From Pseudomonas oryzihabitans (GTDB lineage Bacteria; Pseudomonadota; Gammaproteobacteria; Pseudomonadales; Pseudomonadaceae): a stretch of DNA of 64,000 bases. The notes beneath the pieces were generated by a model. That model worked only from the letters and a program-made list of their open reading frames with translations, was not told the origin of the DNA and made no database searches. The stretch's first letter is position 1. The number at the start of each line of letters is the position of its first letter. Shown here piece after piece: positions 1-7,503 of this stretch. A program made the translations under genes and the position numbers. The stretch lies in NCBI RefSeq assembly GCF_006384975.1, contig NZ_CP021645.1, positions 2,756,001 through 2,820,000 on the forward strand, in the 5' to 3' direction.

Positions 1-130
1 CGCGATCGCAGCCCAATACCCGGGCGCCCTGGCGGGCGAACAGCAGTGCACAGGCCTGCCCGATTCCATTGCCCACGCCGGTGATGAGGGCAGTCTTGCC
101 GGCGAGCCGGCCACGTTCGGTAGCAGCCAT
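1..130 (-). CDS. SDR family oxidoreductase, partial (N-terminus only)
   Basis: About 43 N-terminal residues are visible before the window edge. They contain the Rossmann nucleotide-binding start KTALITGVGNGIGQA (TGxxxGxG), typical of classical short-chain dehydrogenases that use NAD(P). The ATG at 130 is preceded on the minus strand by a strong AGGAGG at about 137-142, which overlaps the stop region of the upstream MFS gene, so translation is probably coupled. It is the last visible gene of the left arm of the catabolic cluster (lactonase, FAH hydrolase, epimerase, transporter, SDR). Substrate cannot be read from this fragment. Confidence 0.85.
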   Translation of the reverse strand, partial: MAATERGRLAGKTALITGVGNGIGQACALLFARQGARVLGCDR

Positions 131-131
131 C

Positions 132-1373
132 TCAGGCCTCCTTGACATTGCGAGCGGCGAAGGGAAAGCCGATCCGCGGCCGGCTACAGAAGGCACACAG
201 CAAGGCGACGACCGCCATCGGTAGCAGGACCCAGGCTGCCAGGCCCACGGTGGCTGCCAGACCTTGGGTATGGGCGGTAACCGCGACCACTAGGATGGGA
301 CTCAGGAAGGCGCCCAGCGAATAGCTGCCATACCAGGCACCGGTCCCGAAGGCGCGACGCTGCCAGGGCAATTCGCGCATGTTCCAGATGGCCAGACTCG
401 GCAGCATCAGGCCGCAGCCCAGGCCGTTGACCAGCGCTATCAGCAGCATGAAGGAAACCCGGTCGGCCCAGGGCACCAAGAGGAAACTGCAGCCGATCAG
501 GGCGAACGCAATGGCCAGGCAATGCGGGATGCGTAGTTTCAGGCGCAGCAGTAGGTGCACGCTGAGCGTGCCCAGCACGATCATCACGCTGCAGGCCGAG
601 GCGATCATACCGGCGGTGCTCGGCGATGCCTGACCGATGTCGCGCAGCAGATAGGCCAGTTGGATCTGCAACACCATGAAGGCCACACCGCCTACCAAGG
701 TGATCAGGCAGACCACCGTCAAGAGCGCGGGCCGGAAGACGTTGGCCTCCTGCGAAGATTCTTGGGCGTCGGCGGCGGCCGAGGTCTGGCGCTGCGGCTC
801 CCACAGCAGGAAATAGGCGAACACTGCCATGACCAAGGCGACTATGTAGACCAGGTACGGCATGCGCCAGCCAAGTTCGCCCAAGATACCGCCAATCATG
901 AAGAAGAGGATGGAGGAACTGGCGGCGAAGGTGGTTTGCAGGGCGAGGTAGCGTTGCCGTAGCGCGCCGCTGTAGTAATCACCGATCAGGGTGGTGCTGA
1001 TGGTCACCACCACCGCTTCCATGCAACCCAGCACGATGCGGCTGACGATGATGGCGTGCAGCGATTCGAGAAACAGCGGCAGTACGCCCATGCAACCATA
1101 GCCCACCATGGCCATCAGCAGCAGACGTTTGCGGCCCAGGCGGTCAGCCAAGATGCCCATCACGGGCCCCAGCAGGGCCACCATCAGCCCAGGCACAGCC
1201 AGCGAGATGGGCACCAGGAATTGTACGTTGGGTACCTCGGCGAAATGCGCCTGCATCTGCGGCAGGCTGGGCGCCACCACGATGGCCGCCATGGGCGCCA
1301 GGCAATTGATGAGTAACAACAGATAGGTGGCGATACGAGCCACGGAAGAGCCGGAACGAGCGGAGGCGGTCAT
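132..1373 (-). CDS. MFS transporter, probably uptake of the cluster's substrate
   Basis: A 413-residue integral membrane protein with about twelve hydrophobic segments. The loop 2-3 signature DRLGRKR typical of the major facilitator superfamily is present. I chose the ATG at 1373 because GGAG lies just upstream on the minus strand and the protein then begins directly before the first membrane helix; longer in-frame starts add only arginine-rich, non-membrane sequence. It lies 53 bp downstream of the epimerase gene and abuts the SDR, so it is part of a five-gene operon. A Crc-type A-rich site precedes the start. Import of the growth substrate is inferred from context; the substrate is unknown. 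Confidence 0.85.
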   Translation of the reverse strand: MTASARSGSSVARIATYLLLLINCLAPMAAIVVAPSLPQMQAHFAEVPNVQFLVPISLAVPGLMVALLGPVMGILADRLGRKRLLLMAMVGYGCMGVLPLFLESLHAIIVSRIVLGCMEAVVVTISTTLIGDYYSGALRQRYLALQTTFAASSSILFFMIGGILGELGWRMPYLVYIVALVMAVFAYFLLWEPQRQTSAAADAQESSQEANVFRPALLTVVCLITLVGGVAFMVLQIQLAYLLRDIGQASPSTAGMIASACSVMIVLGTLSVHLLLRLKLRIPHCLAIAFALIGCSFLLVPWADRVSFMLLIALVNGLGCGLMLPSLAIWNMRELPWQRRAFGTGAWYGSYSLGAFLSPILVVAVTAHTQGLAATVGLAAWVLLPMAVVALLCAFCSRPRIGFPFAARNVKEA

Positions 1374-1389
1374 TTGTGTTCTCCATGAG

Positions 1390-1403
1390 TTGTTCTTGTT
1401 GTT
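1390..1403 (-). promoter_or_regulatory. Candidate Hfq/Crc catabolite-repression (CA) motif
   Basis: On the minus strand the mRNA leader of the MFS gene reads AACAACAAGAACAA, four repeats of the AAnAAn pattern bound by Hfq with Crc in Pseudomonas. It lies about 17 nt before the MFS start codon, where binding would block ribosome access. Sequence is seen; function is inferred from the known motif. Confidence 0.6.
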
Positions 1404-1426
1404 TGGCGAATACACGGACGCGGAGG

Positions 1427-2365
1427 TCATCCGTCCAACGTGCGTTCGATCAGTCCGGCCAGGTCGCCATCGTGTTGAAACCCCAGAGCCTGTGCCTCGG
1501 GCGTAGCGAGTGAGGGATAACGGGCGAACGCCCGTTCCAGTGCGGGATCGGGACGGTAGCTGACCAGTTGGCGACGGTCTTCGCCGAAGCGCGCGCACAG
1601 CCCCTCAACAACCGCCCCGAGACTCAGGTGCAGCACCGGCAGCGTTATCGCCCGACGTTTGGCCAGGGCCGCGCTGGGTATCCGTGCGGCGTGCAGCAGG
1701 TTGTCGACGCAGCGCGCCGCCGACATCCACCAGGCGGTGCCTTCCGCCGCGACCGGACAGACGAAGGCTTGGCCATCGCGCAGCCGCCAGAAAAGGTCGC
1801 TCATGAAAGCCGACAGTAGGCCGGACGGCTGCGGCGGTCGCGCCACGATGCCGGGCAGGCGCAGGGCGATGCCGTCCAGGCCGCCGCGCCGGGAGAAGTC
1901 ATCGAGCAGCAACTCGCCGATCAGCTTCTGGGTGCCGTAGCTCAGTTGCGGTCGCAACGGTGCCCCCTCGTCCATGGGCGCCATCGGCAGGCGACCGTAG
2001 ACGGCGATGGTGCTGGCGAACACCACGCGTGGTGGCCGGGTGTGCCTTTGCAGGCCCTCGAACAGCGCCAGGGTGGCGTCCAGATTGACCCGGCGGCCCA
2101 GGGCATAGTCACGCTCGGCCAGCCCGCCGGGCACGCTGGCCAGGTGAAACACCACCTCGGCCGGGTGGACGAGCGCTGCGGCCAGCACCTCAGGCTCGGC
2201 CAGGCTGCCCGTGATCGAATGGATTCGCGGATCGCTCGGCATGCCGGGCAGTTGGACGTCCAGCAGCGTCAGGCGCGTCCAGGGCAAGGCCTCGGTATCG
2301 TCCAGCAAGCGTCTTACCAGGCACTGGCCGACGAAACCGCCGGCACCGGTCACGAGGACATGCAT
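1427..2365 (-). CDS. NAD-dependent epimerase/dehydratase family protein (DenD-like)
   Basis: A 312-residue extended short-chain dehydrogenase. It begins MHVLVTGAGGFVGQ with the GxxGxxG NAD-binding motif, has a Ser/Thr-rich FASTIAVYG strand, and the catalytic pair in SYGTQKLIGE (YxxxK). The ATG at 2365 puts the nucleotide-binding strand at residue 2, as expected; a longer reading adds only arginine-rich residues. The end of the FAH-family gene is 1 bp away, so the two are cotranscribed. The overall look resembles D-erythronate dehydrogenase/UDP-glucose epimerase relatives. In this operon, oxidation of a hydroxy-acid or sugar-acid intermediate is a possible role, but that is inference. Confidence 0.85.
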   Translation of the reverse strand: MHVLVTGAGGFVGQCLVRRLLDDTEALPWTRLTLLDVQLPGMPSDPRIHSITGSLAEPEVLAAALVHPAEVVFHLASVPGGLAERDYALGRRVNLDATLALFEGLQRHTRPPRVVFASTIAVYGRLPMAPMDEGAPLRPQLSYGTQKLIGELLLDDFSRRGGLDGIALRLPGIVARPPQPSGLLSAFMSDLFWRLRDGQAFVCPVAAEGTAWWMSAARCVDNLLHAARIPSAALAKRRAITLPVLHLSLGAVVEGLCARFGEDRRQLVSYRPDPALERAFARYPSLATPEAQALGFQHDGDLAGLIERTLDG

Positions 2366-2366
2366 C

Positions 2367-3362
2367 TCACACCTCCGACGGCAGCGGCGCCGCAACGAAT
2401 TGGTGGTCGATGGCGCCGAACAGGCTCTGGCCATCGAGGCCGAACATCTCGAATCTCAGCCGATCACCGAAGCTCAGGAACGGCGTGCGTGACTCGCCCT
2501 GCTCGAGCTTTTCGATGGCGCGCCGCTCGGCTAGGCAGGCCGAGCCAGTGCGACGATAGTCGCGGTTGGAAAAGGTGCCCGAGCCGAGCACGGTCCCGGC
2601 GCGCAACCGGCGGGTGCGCGCCAGGTGCATCACCAGTTCGGGAAAGCTGAAGTCCATCTCGCCGCCATGGGGCTCGCCGAAGCGCTCGCCATTGAGTTCC
2701 ACGCGCAGCGGTAGCTGGACCCGGCCGTCGCGCCAGGCGTCGCCCAGCTCGTCCGGGGTGATGGCGACCGGCGCGAACACCGTGCTCGGCTTGGCCCGCA
2801 GCGGCCCGAAGCCGATGCTGATTTCCTTGAACAGGTGGGCGCGCAGGCTGACGTCGTTGAGCAACATCAGTAGGCGGATGTGGCCAGCGGCGGCGGCGGG
2901 CTGGACGCCCAGCGGCACGTCGTCCAGGACCACGGCCACCTCGCCCTCGAAATCGATGTGCTGGTCTTCGCCGGGCACCGGGTAGTCGTCACAGGGCCCA
3001 TAGAAATCGTCGCCGCTGCCCTGATAGATGATGGGGACACCCGCGTCCTTCTTGATGTCCAGGTCGTAGGCCCGCTCCATGAGAGCGCCATGGGCGAGAA
3101 ATGCGGAGGCATCCGCCCACTGATAGGCACGGGGCAAGGGTGCCATGACGGCGCGGGGATCGAAGTCGAAAGCATCTGCGATGAGGCCAACGTTGAGCGC
3201 CGAATAGAGTTCTTCGAGCCGAGGCGCGCAGGCTTCCCAGTCATCCAGCACGGTCTGCAACCGAGGCATCGACGCAGGCACGAACACCGCTTTGCGAAGA
3301 TCACGAGATACCAGCAGCAGACGACCGTCGCGGCTGCCATCCTTGAGCGAGGCGAATTTCAC
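2367..3362 (-). CDS. Fumarylacetoacetate hydrolase (FAH) family protein
   Basis: A 331-residue protein with the FAH fold signature. An acidic metal-binding stretch is visible in IDFEGEVAVVLDDV, followed by the C-terminal LGSGTFSNRDYR turn common to this family. Members hydrolyse C-C bonds of, or hydrate, acyl-pyruvate-type products of aromatic ring cleavage using Mg2+/Ca2+. The start is GTG at 3362 with a clear GGAGG about 8 nt upstream; no ATG fits better. It lies between the SMP-30 gene and the epimerase gene in the left arm of the cluster. The family is confident; the exact substrate is not, although the VOC protein and monooxygenase in the other arm make a ring-cleavage product likely. 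Confidence 0.88.
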   Translation of the reverse strand: MKFASLKDGSRDGRLLLVSRDLRKAVFVPASMPRLQTVLDDWEACAPRLEELYSALNVGLIADAFDFDPRAVMAPLPRAYQWADASAFLAHGALMERAYDLDIKKDAGVPIIYQGSGDDFYGPCDDYPVPGEDQHIDFEGEVAVVLDDVPLGVQPAAAAGHIRLLMLLNDVSLRAHLFKEISIGFGPLRAKPSTVFAPVAITPDELGDAWRDGRVQLPLRVELNGERFGEPHGGEMDFSFPELVMHLARTRRLRAGTVLGSGTFSNRDYRRTGSACLAERRAIEKLEQGESRTPFLSFGDRLRFEMFGLDGQSLFGAIDHQFVAAPLPSEV

Positions 3363-3503
3363 GGCAAAACCTCCGTTAGGGAGTGTTGTGTCGCAACCGG
3401 AGTGCGGTCACGCAAACAGCGCTTGGATGGCCAAGCCGCAAAAGGACGGTCCTGTTTGAGTTGCCGGATCATGTGCAGCTCCTGTTCGGAAAGGTGAGGA
3501 AAA

Positions 3504-4520
3504 CTAGCGCCAGTGAATCAGCGGCTGACCCGCCACCGGCGCGCGGAAATAGGGAATACGGGTGCCTTGCAGGCTGCCGAGGTAGACGGTGCGCAGGTCC
3601 GGCCCGCCAAAGGTGAGGCTGGCCAGCCAGGGCGCCAGGGTGCCGCGCGCGGCCTGCATGATGGCGGGGGTCAGGGTCTTGTCGGCGTAGTGCCGATTGA
3701 GGCGCGCGGTGGCCTGGGGATCGCCGTCGTCGAGCAGCGTCAGCACCTCGCCCTCGGGGGTCAGGGCGATCAGCTGGTCGCTCATTACCAGCGTCACCCA
3801 GAGGTTGCCGTGGGCATCGAAGGCGAATCCATCCGGAAAGCCTGGCAGCTCGGCCGGGCCGTACACCTCGCGCTCGCCCAGCGAGCCATCGGGGCGCAGC
3901 CGCAGCCGGGAAATGCGCCTGACGTTGCTCTCCACCACGTAGAGCCACTCTTCGCGATCGTCGAAGCGGATCTCGTTGGTGCCGCCGAAGCCCTCGGCGA
4001 CGATACGGATGCCCTGCTCGTCGATCACGCCGATGTAGCCATCCAGCACGCCCGAGTTGATGGAATCGGTCCAGGGCTGCTGGGTGGTGGTGACGGTGAA
4101 CCAGATCCGCCCACGGGAATCGCGCAGCGGAAAGTTGGTCTTGCCCAGCGGCCGACCCTCGAGATGGTCGTGCAGCACCGTCAGCTGGCCGTGGTGATCG
4201 AGGCGCTCGATGCGGTCCAGCCCCCAGTTGCAGATGATGAAGTCGCCGTCCGCGGTCAGCGCCAGGCCATTGGGCAGCGAGGCGCCCTGGGACTGCACGT
4301 AGCGTTGCTGGAAGTCCACCGGGGCGCTGTCCGTAACGGTCGGTGCCAGCAGCCGCTGGCTGCCGTCCGGATCGATGCGCATCACGCCACCGCGGGCGTC
4401 GGCACTCCACAGGGTGCCGTCGGGTTGGGCGATGATGCATTCCGGGCGTTGCAGGTCGCGACCGATGAACTGGATGCTGGCGCGGTCGACCTGCCAGCCC
4501 TTGAGGGGATTGCTTGCCAT
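3504..4520 (-). CDS. SMP-30/gluconolactonase/LRE family protein
   Basis: A 338-residue six-bladed beta-propeller lactonase of the SMP-30 family. Family features visible are the metal-binding Glu in RPECIIAQPDG (near residue 27), the NGLALTADGDF segment carrying the Asn ligand, and FPDGFAFDAHGNLWVT with the catalytic/metal Asp. Such enzymes hydrolyse sugar or aromatic-derived lactones with a divalent metal. ATG at 4520 is the first in-frame start giving the full propeller. It is the first large gene of the left-arm operon, with 141 bp to the FAH gene. A long leader with a short ORF precedes it. The lactone substrate is unknown. Confidence 0.88.
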   Translation of the reverse strand: MASNPLKGWQVDRASIQFIGRDLQRPECIIAQPDGTLWSADARGGVMRIDPDGSQRLLAPTVTDSAPVDFQQRYVQSQGASLPNGLALTADGDFIICNWGLDRIERLDHHGQLTVLHDHLEGRPLGKTNFPLRDSRGRIWFTVTTTQQPWTDSINSGVLDGYIGVIDEQGIRIVAEGFGGTNEIRFDDREEWLYVVESNVRRISRLRLRPDGSLGEREVYGPAELPGFPDGFAFDAHGNLWVTLVMSDQLIALTPEGEVLTLLDDGDPQATARLNRHYADKTLTPAIMQAARGTLAPWLASLTFGGPDLRTVYLGSLQGTRIPYFRAPVAGQPLIHWR

Positions 4521-4596
4521 GCTGAGGTCTCATGCTGGGCCGGACGTCGGGCGCAGGGGCCGCGACACGGCAGGAGGTCGCCGGAGCGACGGGGGT

Positions 4597-4686
4597 CTAG
4601 CGAGGCTGCGCGGTCGCTCGCACAGGGTAGGGATGGCGTGTGGCGAACGACCCGCCGAGGGATCGCGAGAGACGGAACGGCGTCAT
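4597..4686 (-). CDS. Possible 29-residue leader peptide
   Basis: A minus-strand ORF starts at ATG 4686 (MTPFRLSRSLGGSFATR and 12 more residues) and stops at TAG 4597-4599, 76 nt before the SMP-30 start. Its start has a convincing GGGAG ribosome site and a Crc-type A-rich motif right before it, the arrangement expected for a translated gene rather than chance. The peptide is arginine- and serine-rich with no recognised domain. A similarly placed 21-residue ORF precedes the other arm. It could be a leader peptide controlling the downstream operon, or the Crc site could simply act on a poorly conserved upstream ORF. Confidence 0.3.
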   Translation of the reverse strand: MTPFRLSRSLGGSFATRHPYPVRATAQPR

Positions 4687-4700
4687 GGGTAGCTCCCAAA

Positions 4701-4711
4701 TTATTCTTGTT
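4701..4711 (-). promoter_or_regulatory. Candidate Hfq/Crc (CA) motif, left-arm leader
   Basis: The minus strand reads AACAAGAATAA, matching AAnAAnAAnAA. It is directly upstream of the GGGAG ribosome site of the 29-codon leader ORF. Repression by Hfq/Crc when preferred carbon sources are present is inferred. Confidence 0.5.
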
Positions 4712-4758
4712 GTCCGCCGCGACAGCGGCTGTGATTCGACGGTATGCAGCCCGCAGGT

Positions 4759-4791
4759 ATTTGAGAAATCGTTTGTTGACATACGAGGCAT
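4759..4791 (-). promoter_or_regulatory. Paired LysR-type operator candidate, left copy
   Basis: Read on the minus strand (towards the left operon) this 33-bp stretch begins ATGCCTCGTATGTCAA and ends ATTTCTCAAAT. It matches the plus-strand motif at 5822-5854 at 25 of 33 positions, including two blocks ATGCYTCGTATGYCAA and ATTTCTCRAAT at the same spacing. The two copies lie on either side of the LysR gene, each pointing to the operon it precedes, so it is the most likely binding site of that regulator. Confidence 0.6.
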
Positions 4792-4868
4792 AAGCGCGCT
4801 GGATTGGTCCCAGGCGCCCCGCCTCTCACAACAACAGCCCCGGACCGCACCGGAGCCAGGAGTAGCCC

Positions 4869-5795
4869 ATGCGTTTCTATGGTCTGGATCTGAACCTGCT
4901 GGTGGTGCTCGATGCGCTCCTGGTCGAGCAGAACATCACCCGCGCCGGCGAGCGGCTGTTCCTCAGCCAACCGGCCACCAGCGCCGCCCTCGCCCGGCTG
5001 CGTGATTACTTCCAGGACGAATTGCTGGTACAGAACGGGCGCAAGATGATCCGCACGCCCAAGGGCGAGGCGCTCAGCCAACCGATCCGCGACCTGCTGA
5101 TCCAGATGCGTTCAACCCTGGACAATCGCCACCAGTTCGACCCGGCACAGGCACAGCGCAAGTTCGTGCTGATGGCCTCGGACTACATCAGTACCGTGCT
5201 GCTGCCCCAGGTCAGCCGACGTCTCAACGAACTCGCCCCGCATGCCTGCCTGGAGATGATCCCGCCCAACGACAATCCGCGGGAGATGATCGAGCGGGGC
5301 CACGTCGATCTGCTGGTGCTCCCCACTACCCACCTGACCGAGGAGCACCCCAGCCAGATCCTGTTCGAGGACAGCTTCGTCTGCATGGTCTGCCGGGACC
5401 ATCCAGAGGTGGGCGAAAGCCTGTCCTTCGAGCAATACAAGCAACTGGGCCATGTGCTGGCCCGCTGGGGTCAACAGCGCATCCCGTCCGTGGATGAGTG
5501 GTTTCTCAATCGCTACAACTTCGAGCGCCGCGCGGAAGTCATCACCAATGCTTTCAGCAAGATGCCGACCTTCCTGCCCGGTACCCGCCGCGTCGCCACC
5601 ATCCACCTGCGCCTGGCCGAACAATGCGCCCGCGAATTGCCGCTCAGGATCCTGCCGGTGCCCTGGGATGCGCCCCCCTTGGTGATGGCGATGCAGTGGA
5701 ACCGTCACCAGCAACACGACCCCGGACTGAACTGGCTGCGCGAGCTGATCGCCGAAAGCGCCGCCGCCCTGCCCGAGGTGCACCTTGGTAATTGA
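4869..5795 (+). CDS. LysR family transcriptional regulator of the catabolic cluster
   Basis: A 308-residue LysR-type regulator. The N-terminal winged helix-turn-helix spans about residues 1-65 (DLNLLVVLDALLVEQNITRA then LSQPATSAALARLRDYFQDELLV); the rest is a substrate-binding domain. The N-terminal pattern is of the NodD/NahR/LinR branch, often linked to aromatic effectors. ATG at 4869 follows an AGGAGT-like site. The gene sits between the two enzyme arms and is flanked by two mirrored copies of a 33-bp motif. Activation of both arms by a pathway intermediate is inferred; the effector is unknown. Confidence 0.9.
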   Translation: MRFYGLDLNLLVVLDALLVEQNITRAGERLFLSQPATSAALARLRDYFQDELLVQNGRKMIRTPKGEALSQPIRDLLIQMRSTLDNRHQFDPAQAQRKFVLMASDYISTVLLPQVSRRLNELAPHACLEMIPPNDNPREMIERGHVDLLVLPTTHLTEEHPSQILFEDSFVCMVCRDHPEVGESLSFEQYKQLGHVLARWGQQRIPSVDEWFLNRYNFERRAEVITNAFSKMPTFLPGTRRVATIHLRLAEQCARELPLRILPVPWDAPPLVMAMQWNRHQQHDPGLNWLRELIAESAAALPEVHLGN

Positions 5796-5821
5796 ATCAT
5801 CGCGAGGCATCCACCAAACGG

Positions 5822-5854
5822 ATGCTTCGTATGCCAAATTAAAATTTCTCGAAT
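5822..5854 (+). promoter_or_regulatory. Paired LysR-type operator candidate, right copy
   Basis: Plus strand, begins ATGCTTCGTATGCCAA and ends ATTTCTCGAAT. It is 25/33 identical to the reverse complement of 4759-4791. It lies 306 bp before the first right-arm gene. Shared sequence in two promoters of one gene cluster with a LysR gene between them supports a common regulator site. Confidence 0.6.
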
Positions 5855-5913
5855 GACTCGGCGCTGCGTAGTTTCTTGAAAACAGTCCTGGCCACACCTG
5901 CCAAGGCACTCAG

Positions 5914-5921
5914 AACAAGAA
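5914..5921 (+). promoter_or_regulatory. Candidate Hfq/Crc (CA) motif, right-arm leader
   Basis: AACAAGAA lies about 18 nt before the start of the 21-codon leader ORF. It fits AAnAAnAA and parallels the A-rich sites in the left arm leader and before the MFS gene. Function is inferred. Confidence 0.4.
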
Positions 5922-5939
5922 CCACATCGAGACAACGCC

Positions 5940-6005
5940 ATGTTCCAGCGCCCTTCGCTCCGCCTCGCGCCCGCCCCTGCCATCGTCGGCTCACCGCCGC
6001 CCTGA
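5940..6005 (+). CDS. Possible 21-residue leader peptide
   Basis: ATG at 5940 opens a short ORF (MFQRPSLRLAPAPAIVGSPP plus one residue) ending at TGA 6003-6005, 155 nt before the VOC start. Proline- and alanine-rich, no recognised domain. No strong Shine-Dalgarno is visible (GAGACAACGCC precedes it). A terminator-like hairpin follows 72 nt downstream. Together with the similar ORF in the left-arm leader this could be an attenuation or translational control device, but a chance ORF in GC-rich DNA is possible. Confidence 0.25.
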   Translation: MFQRPSLRLAPAPAIVGSPPP

Positions 6006-6076
6006 ACCCTGGCGGTGCGCCGTCGCCCTGAGCCGTCACCACGCACCCGCCTCGCCTGACTCGAACTCGAAAACCC

Positions 6077-6110
6077 AACCCGGTCCGCCCTGAGCTCGCC
6101 GCCGGGTTTT
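6077..6110 (+). terminator. Terminator-like hairpin in the right-arm leader (possible attenuator)
   Basis: AACCCGG (6077-6083) pairs with CCGGGTT (6102-6108), loop 18 nt, with the run TTTT at 6107-6110. It lies in the leader, about 50 bp before the VOC start, so it would end transcription before the operon unless read through. The large loop weakens the call. Confidence 0.35.
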
Positions 6111-6160
6111 CCTGCCCGCTCGCCTGGCCGTTCTGCCAGGCCGCCCCTGGAGACATCGCC

Positions 6161-7093
6161 ATGCACATCACCGGTCTCGAATACCTGACGTTCGGCGTCG
6201 AAGATCTGGCTGCCGCTCACCAGTACCTGCTGGACTACGGGCTGGATGCCCAGGACTACGACCCCGCAGTCGGCGGCACCTATCTCGCCCTGGACGGCAC
6301 GGGGATGATCGTCCGTCACAGCAACCATCCCGGCCTGCCGCCGCTGCCGCCTGGCGCCCACTCGCCCTGTCTGCGCGAGACCCACTACGGCGTGGCCGAC
6401 CAGGCCACCCTGGCGGCCCTGCAGGATCTGCTCGGCACCGATCGCAAGGTCAGCGTCGGCGCCGACGGCAGCCTGCACTGCCTGGACGACGCGGGTTTCG
6501 CCATCGCCTTCCAGTTGTCCAGGCGCCAGCCGATTCAGGCCCCCTACCTGGGCTTCAACGTACCCGGCCAGGCGCCGGGACGGGCGCCCAACGACTGCGC
6601 CGCGGACCCCGCCGCGGAGATCAAGCCGCGCTCGCTGTCCCACGTGGTCTATTTCGTCGAAGACGTCGCCCGAACCGAGGCCTTCTACCGGCGCCTGGGC
6701 TTCGTGGTCACCGATCGCTTCAACGGTCTGGGGCCCTTCCTGCGGCCTGCCGGTACTCAGGAACACCACACGCTGTTCATGCTGCAGAGCCACAACGCCC
6801 ACATGGTCGGCTGCAACCACTTCACCTTCCATTTCGGCTCGGCCAGCGAGGTCCTGCAGCAGGGTTGGCGCTTCCAGCAGAAGGGCTACCAGAGCTTCTG
6901 GGGACCGGGCCGCCACATCATGGGCAGCAACTTCTTCTGGTACTTCAACAGTCCCTTCGGCGCGGCCATGGAATTCGACGCCGACATGGACCATCACGAC
7001 GACAGCTGGGTACCGCGCGCCCTGGACCCCGGCGCGGACAATTCGCAGATTTTCCTCTTCGAGGGCCGTGACAAATGGGCGCCGGGCGAGTGA
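6161..7093 (+). CDS. VOC family protein, extradiol dioxygenase-like, two-domain
   Basis: A 310-residue protein of the vicinal oxygen chelate superfamily. Two halves each carry the paired beta-alpha-beta-beta-beta modules: ITGLEYLTFGVEDL at the N-terminus and LSHVVYFVEDVARTEAFYRRLGF from about residue 160. The size and architecture fit type I extradiol ring-cleavage dioxygenases such as 2,3-dihydroxybiphenyl dioxygenase. Candidate metal ligands are the His of SHVVYFVED, a His in NHFTFHFG, and the Glu in GAAMEFDAD. ATG at 6161 follows CTGGAGA. It is the first gene of the right arm, 9 bp before the Rieske gene. Ring cleavage is likely but not certain because VOC proteins are diverse. Confidence 0.8.
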   Translation: MHITGLEYLTFGVEDLAAAHQYLLDYGLDAQDYDPAVGGTYLALDGTGMIVRHSNHPGLPPLPPGAHSPCLRETHYGVADQATLAALQDLLGTDRKVSVGADGSLHCLDDAGFAIAFQLSRRQPIQAPYLGFNVPGQAPGRAPNDCAADPAAEIKPRSLSHVVYFVEDVARTEAFYRRLGFVVTDRFNGLGPFLRPAGTQEHHTLFMLQSHNAHMVGCNHFTFHFGSASEVLQQGWRFQQKGYQSFWGPGRHIMGSNFFWYFNSPFGAAMEFDADMDHHDDSWVPRALDPGADNSQIFLFEGRDKWAPGE

Positions 7094-7102
7094 GACCCCG
7101 AC

Positions 7103-7477
7103 ATGGTCAACGAACGCCGTCTCTGTCACCGCGACGAACTGCCCGATCAAGGCGCCCGCGGTCTGCTGCGCGAAGGTCACCATGACCGGGTGTTCGCCAT
7201 CCGCCGCGGCGACGAGGTCTTCGTCTGGCTCAACGACTGTCCGCACAACCATCGCCCGCTGGAGTACCAGCGCGACCGTTTCCTCTCGGCCGATGGCCAG
7301 CACATCGTCTGCTATGCCCACTCGGCGCATTTCGAGCTGCGTAGCGGCCGCTGCTTCGCCGGTCCCTGCGTCGGTCGCTACCTGACCGAGATTCCGGCGC
7401 GGGTGGACGCCGAGGGAACCGTTTGGATTACCACCGAGCTACCCGACCCCACCCGTAAATCGCCACCTTCTTCCTAG
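7103..7477 (+). CDS. Rieske [2Fe-2S] domain protein
   Basis: A 124-residue stand-alone Rieske protein. The cluster ligands are visible as C46-P-H48 and C70-Y-A-H73, the spacing of Rieske ferredoxins and the small subunits of NirD type. There is no oxygenase domain, so it should serve as an electron-transfer partner. It is 9 bp after the VOC gene and 26 bp before the hydrolase gene, clearly the same operon. A role feeding electrons to an oxygenase in this cluster is inferred; no reductase is seen nearby. Confidence 0.88.
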   Translation: MVNERRLCHRDELPDQGARGLLREGHHDRVFAIRRGDEVFVWLNDCPHNHRPLEYQRDRFLSADGQHIVCYAHSAHFELRSGRCFAGPCVGRYLTEIPARVDAEGTVWITTELPDPTRKSPPSS

Positions 7478-7503
7478 CCTTTTGCCTGTACGAGGTCGAT
7501 CCC

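Larger units (their letters stand above)
4521..4868. promoter_or_regulatory. Divergent control region between the left arm and the LysR gene
   Basis: This 348-bp stretch holds the start signals for both the minus-strand operon and the LysR gene. Within it are a 33-bp motif (4759-4791) mirrored in the other arm's promoter, an A-rich Crc-type site (4701-4711), a 29-codon minus-strand ORF with a good GGGAG ribosome site (4597-4686), and a small hairpin (GTCGC/GCGAC, 4577-4590). Confidence 0.6.
5796..6160 (+). promoter_or_regulatory. Leader/promoter region of the right arm
   Basis: A 365-bp gene-free stretch. In order: a hairpin (GCATCC/GGATGC, 5807-5825) after the LysR stop, the 33-bp motif (5822-5854), a Crc-type site (5914-5921), a 21-codon ORF (5940-6005), a terminator-like hairpin with TTTT (6077-6110), a 7-bp hairpin (GCCTGGC/GCCAGGC, 6122-6141), and the ribosome site of the VOC gene. 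Confidence 0.6.

Noticed and set aside
142..1386. Several plus- and minus-strand ORFs overlapping the MFS gene
   Set aside because: Arginine/proline-rich translations in the other frames of a GC-rich gene; none has a ribosome site or a family motif.
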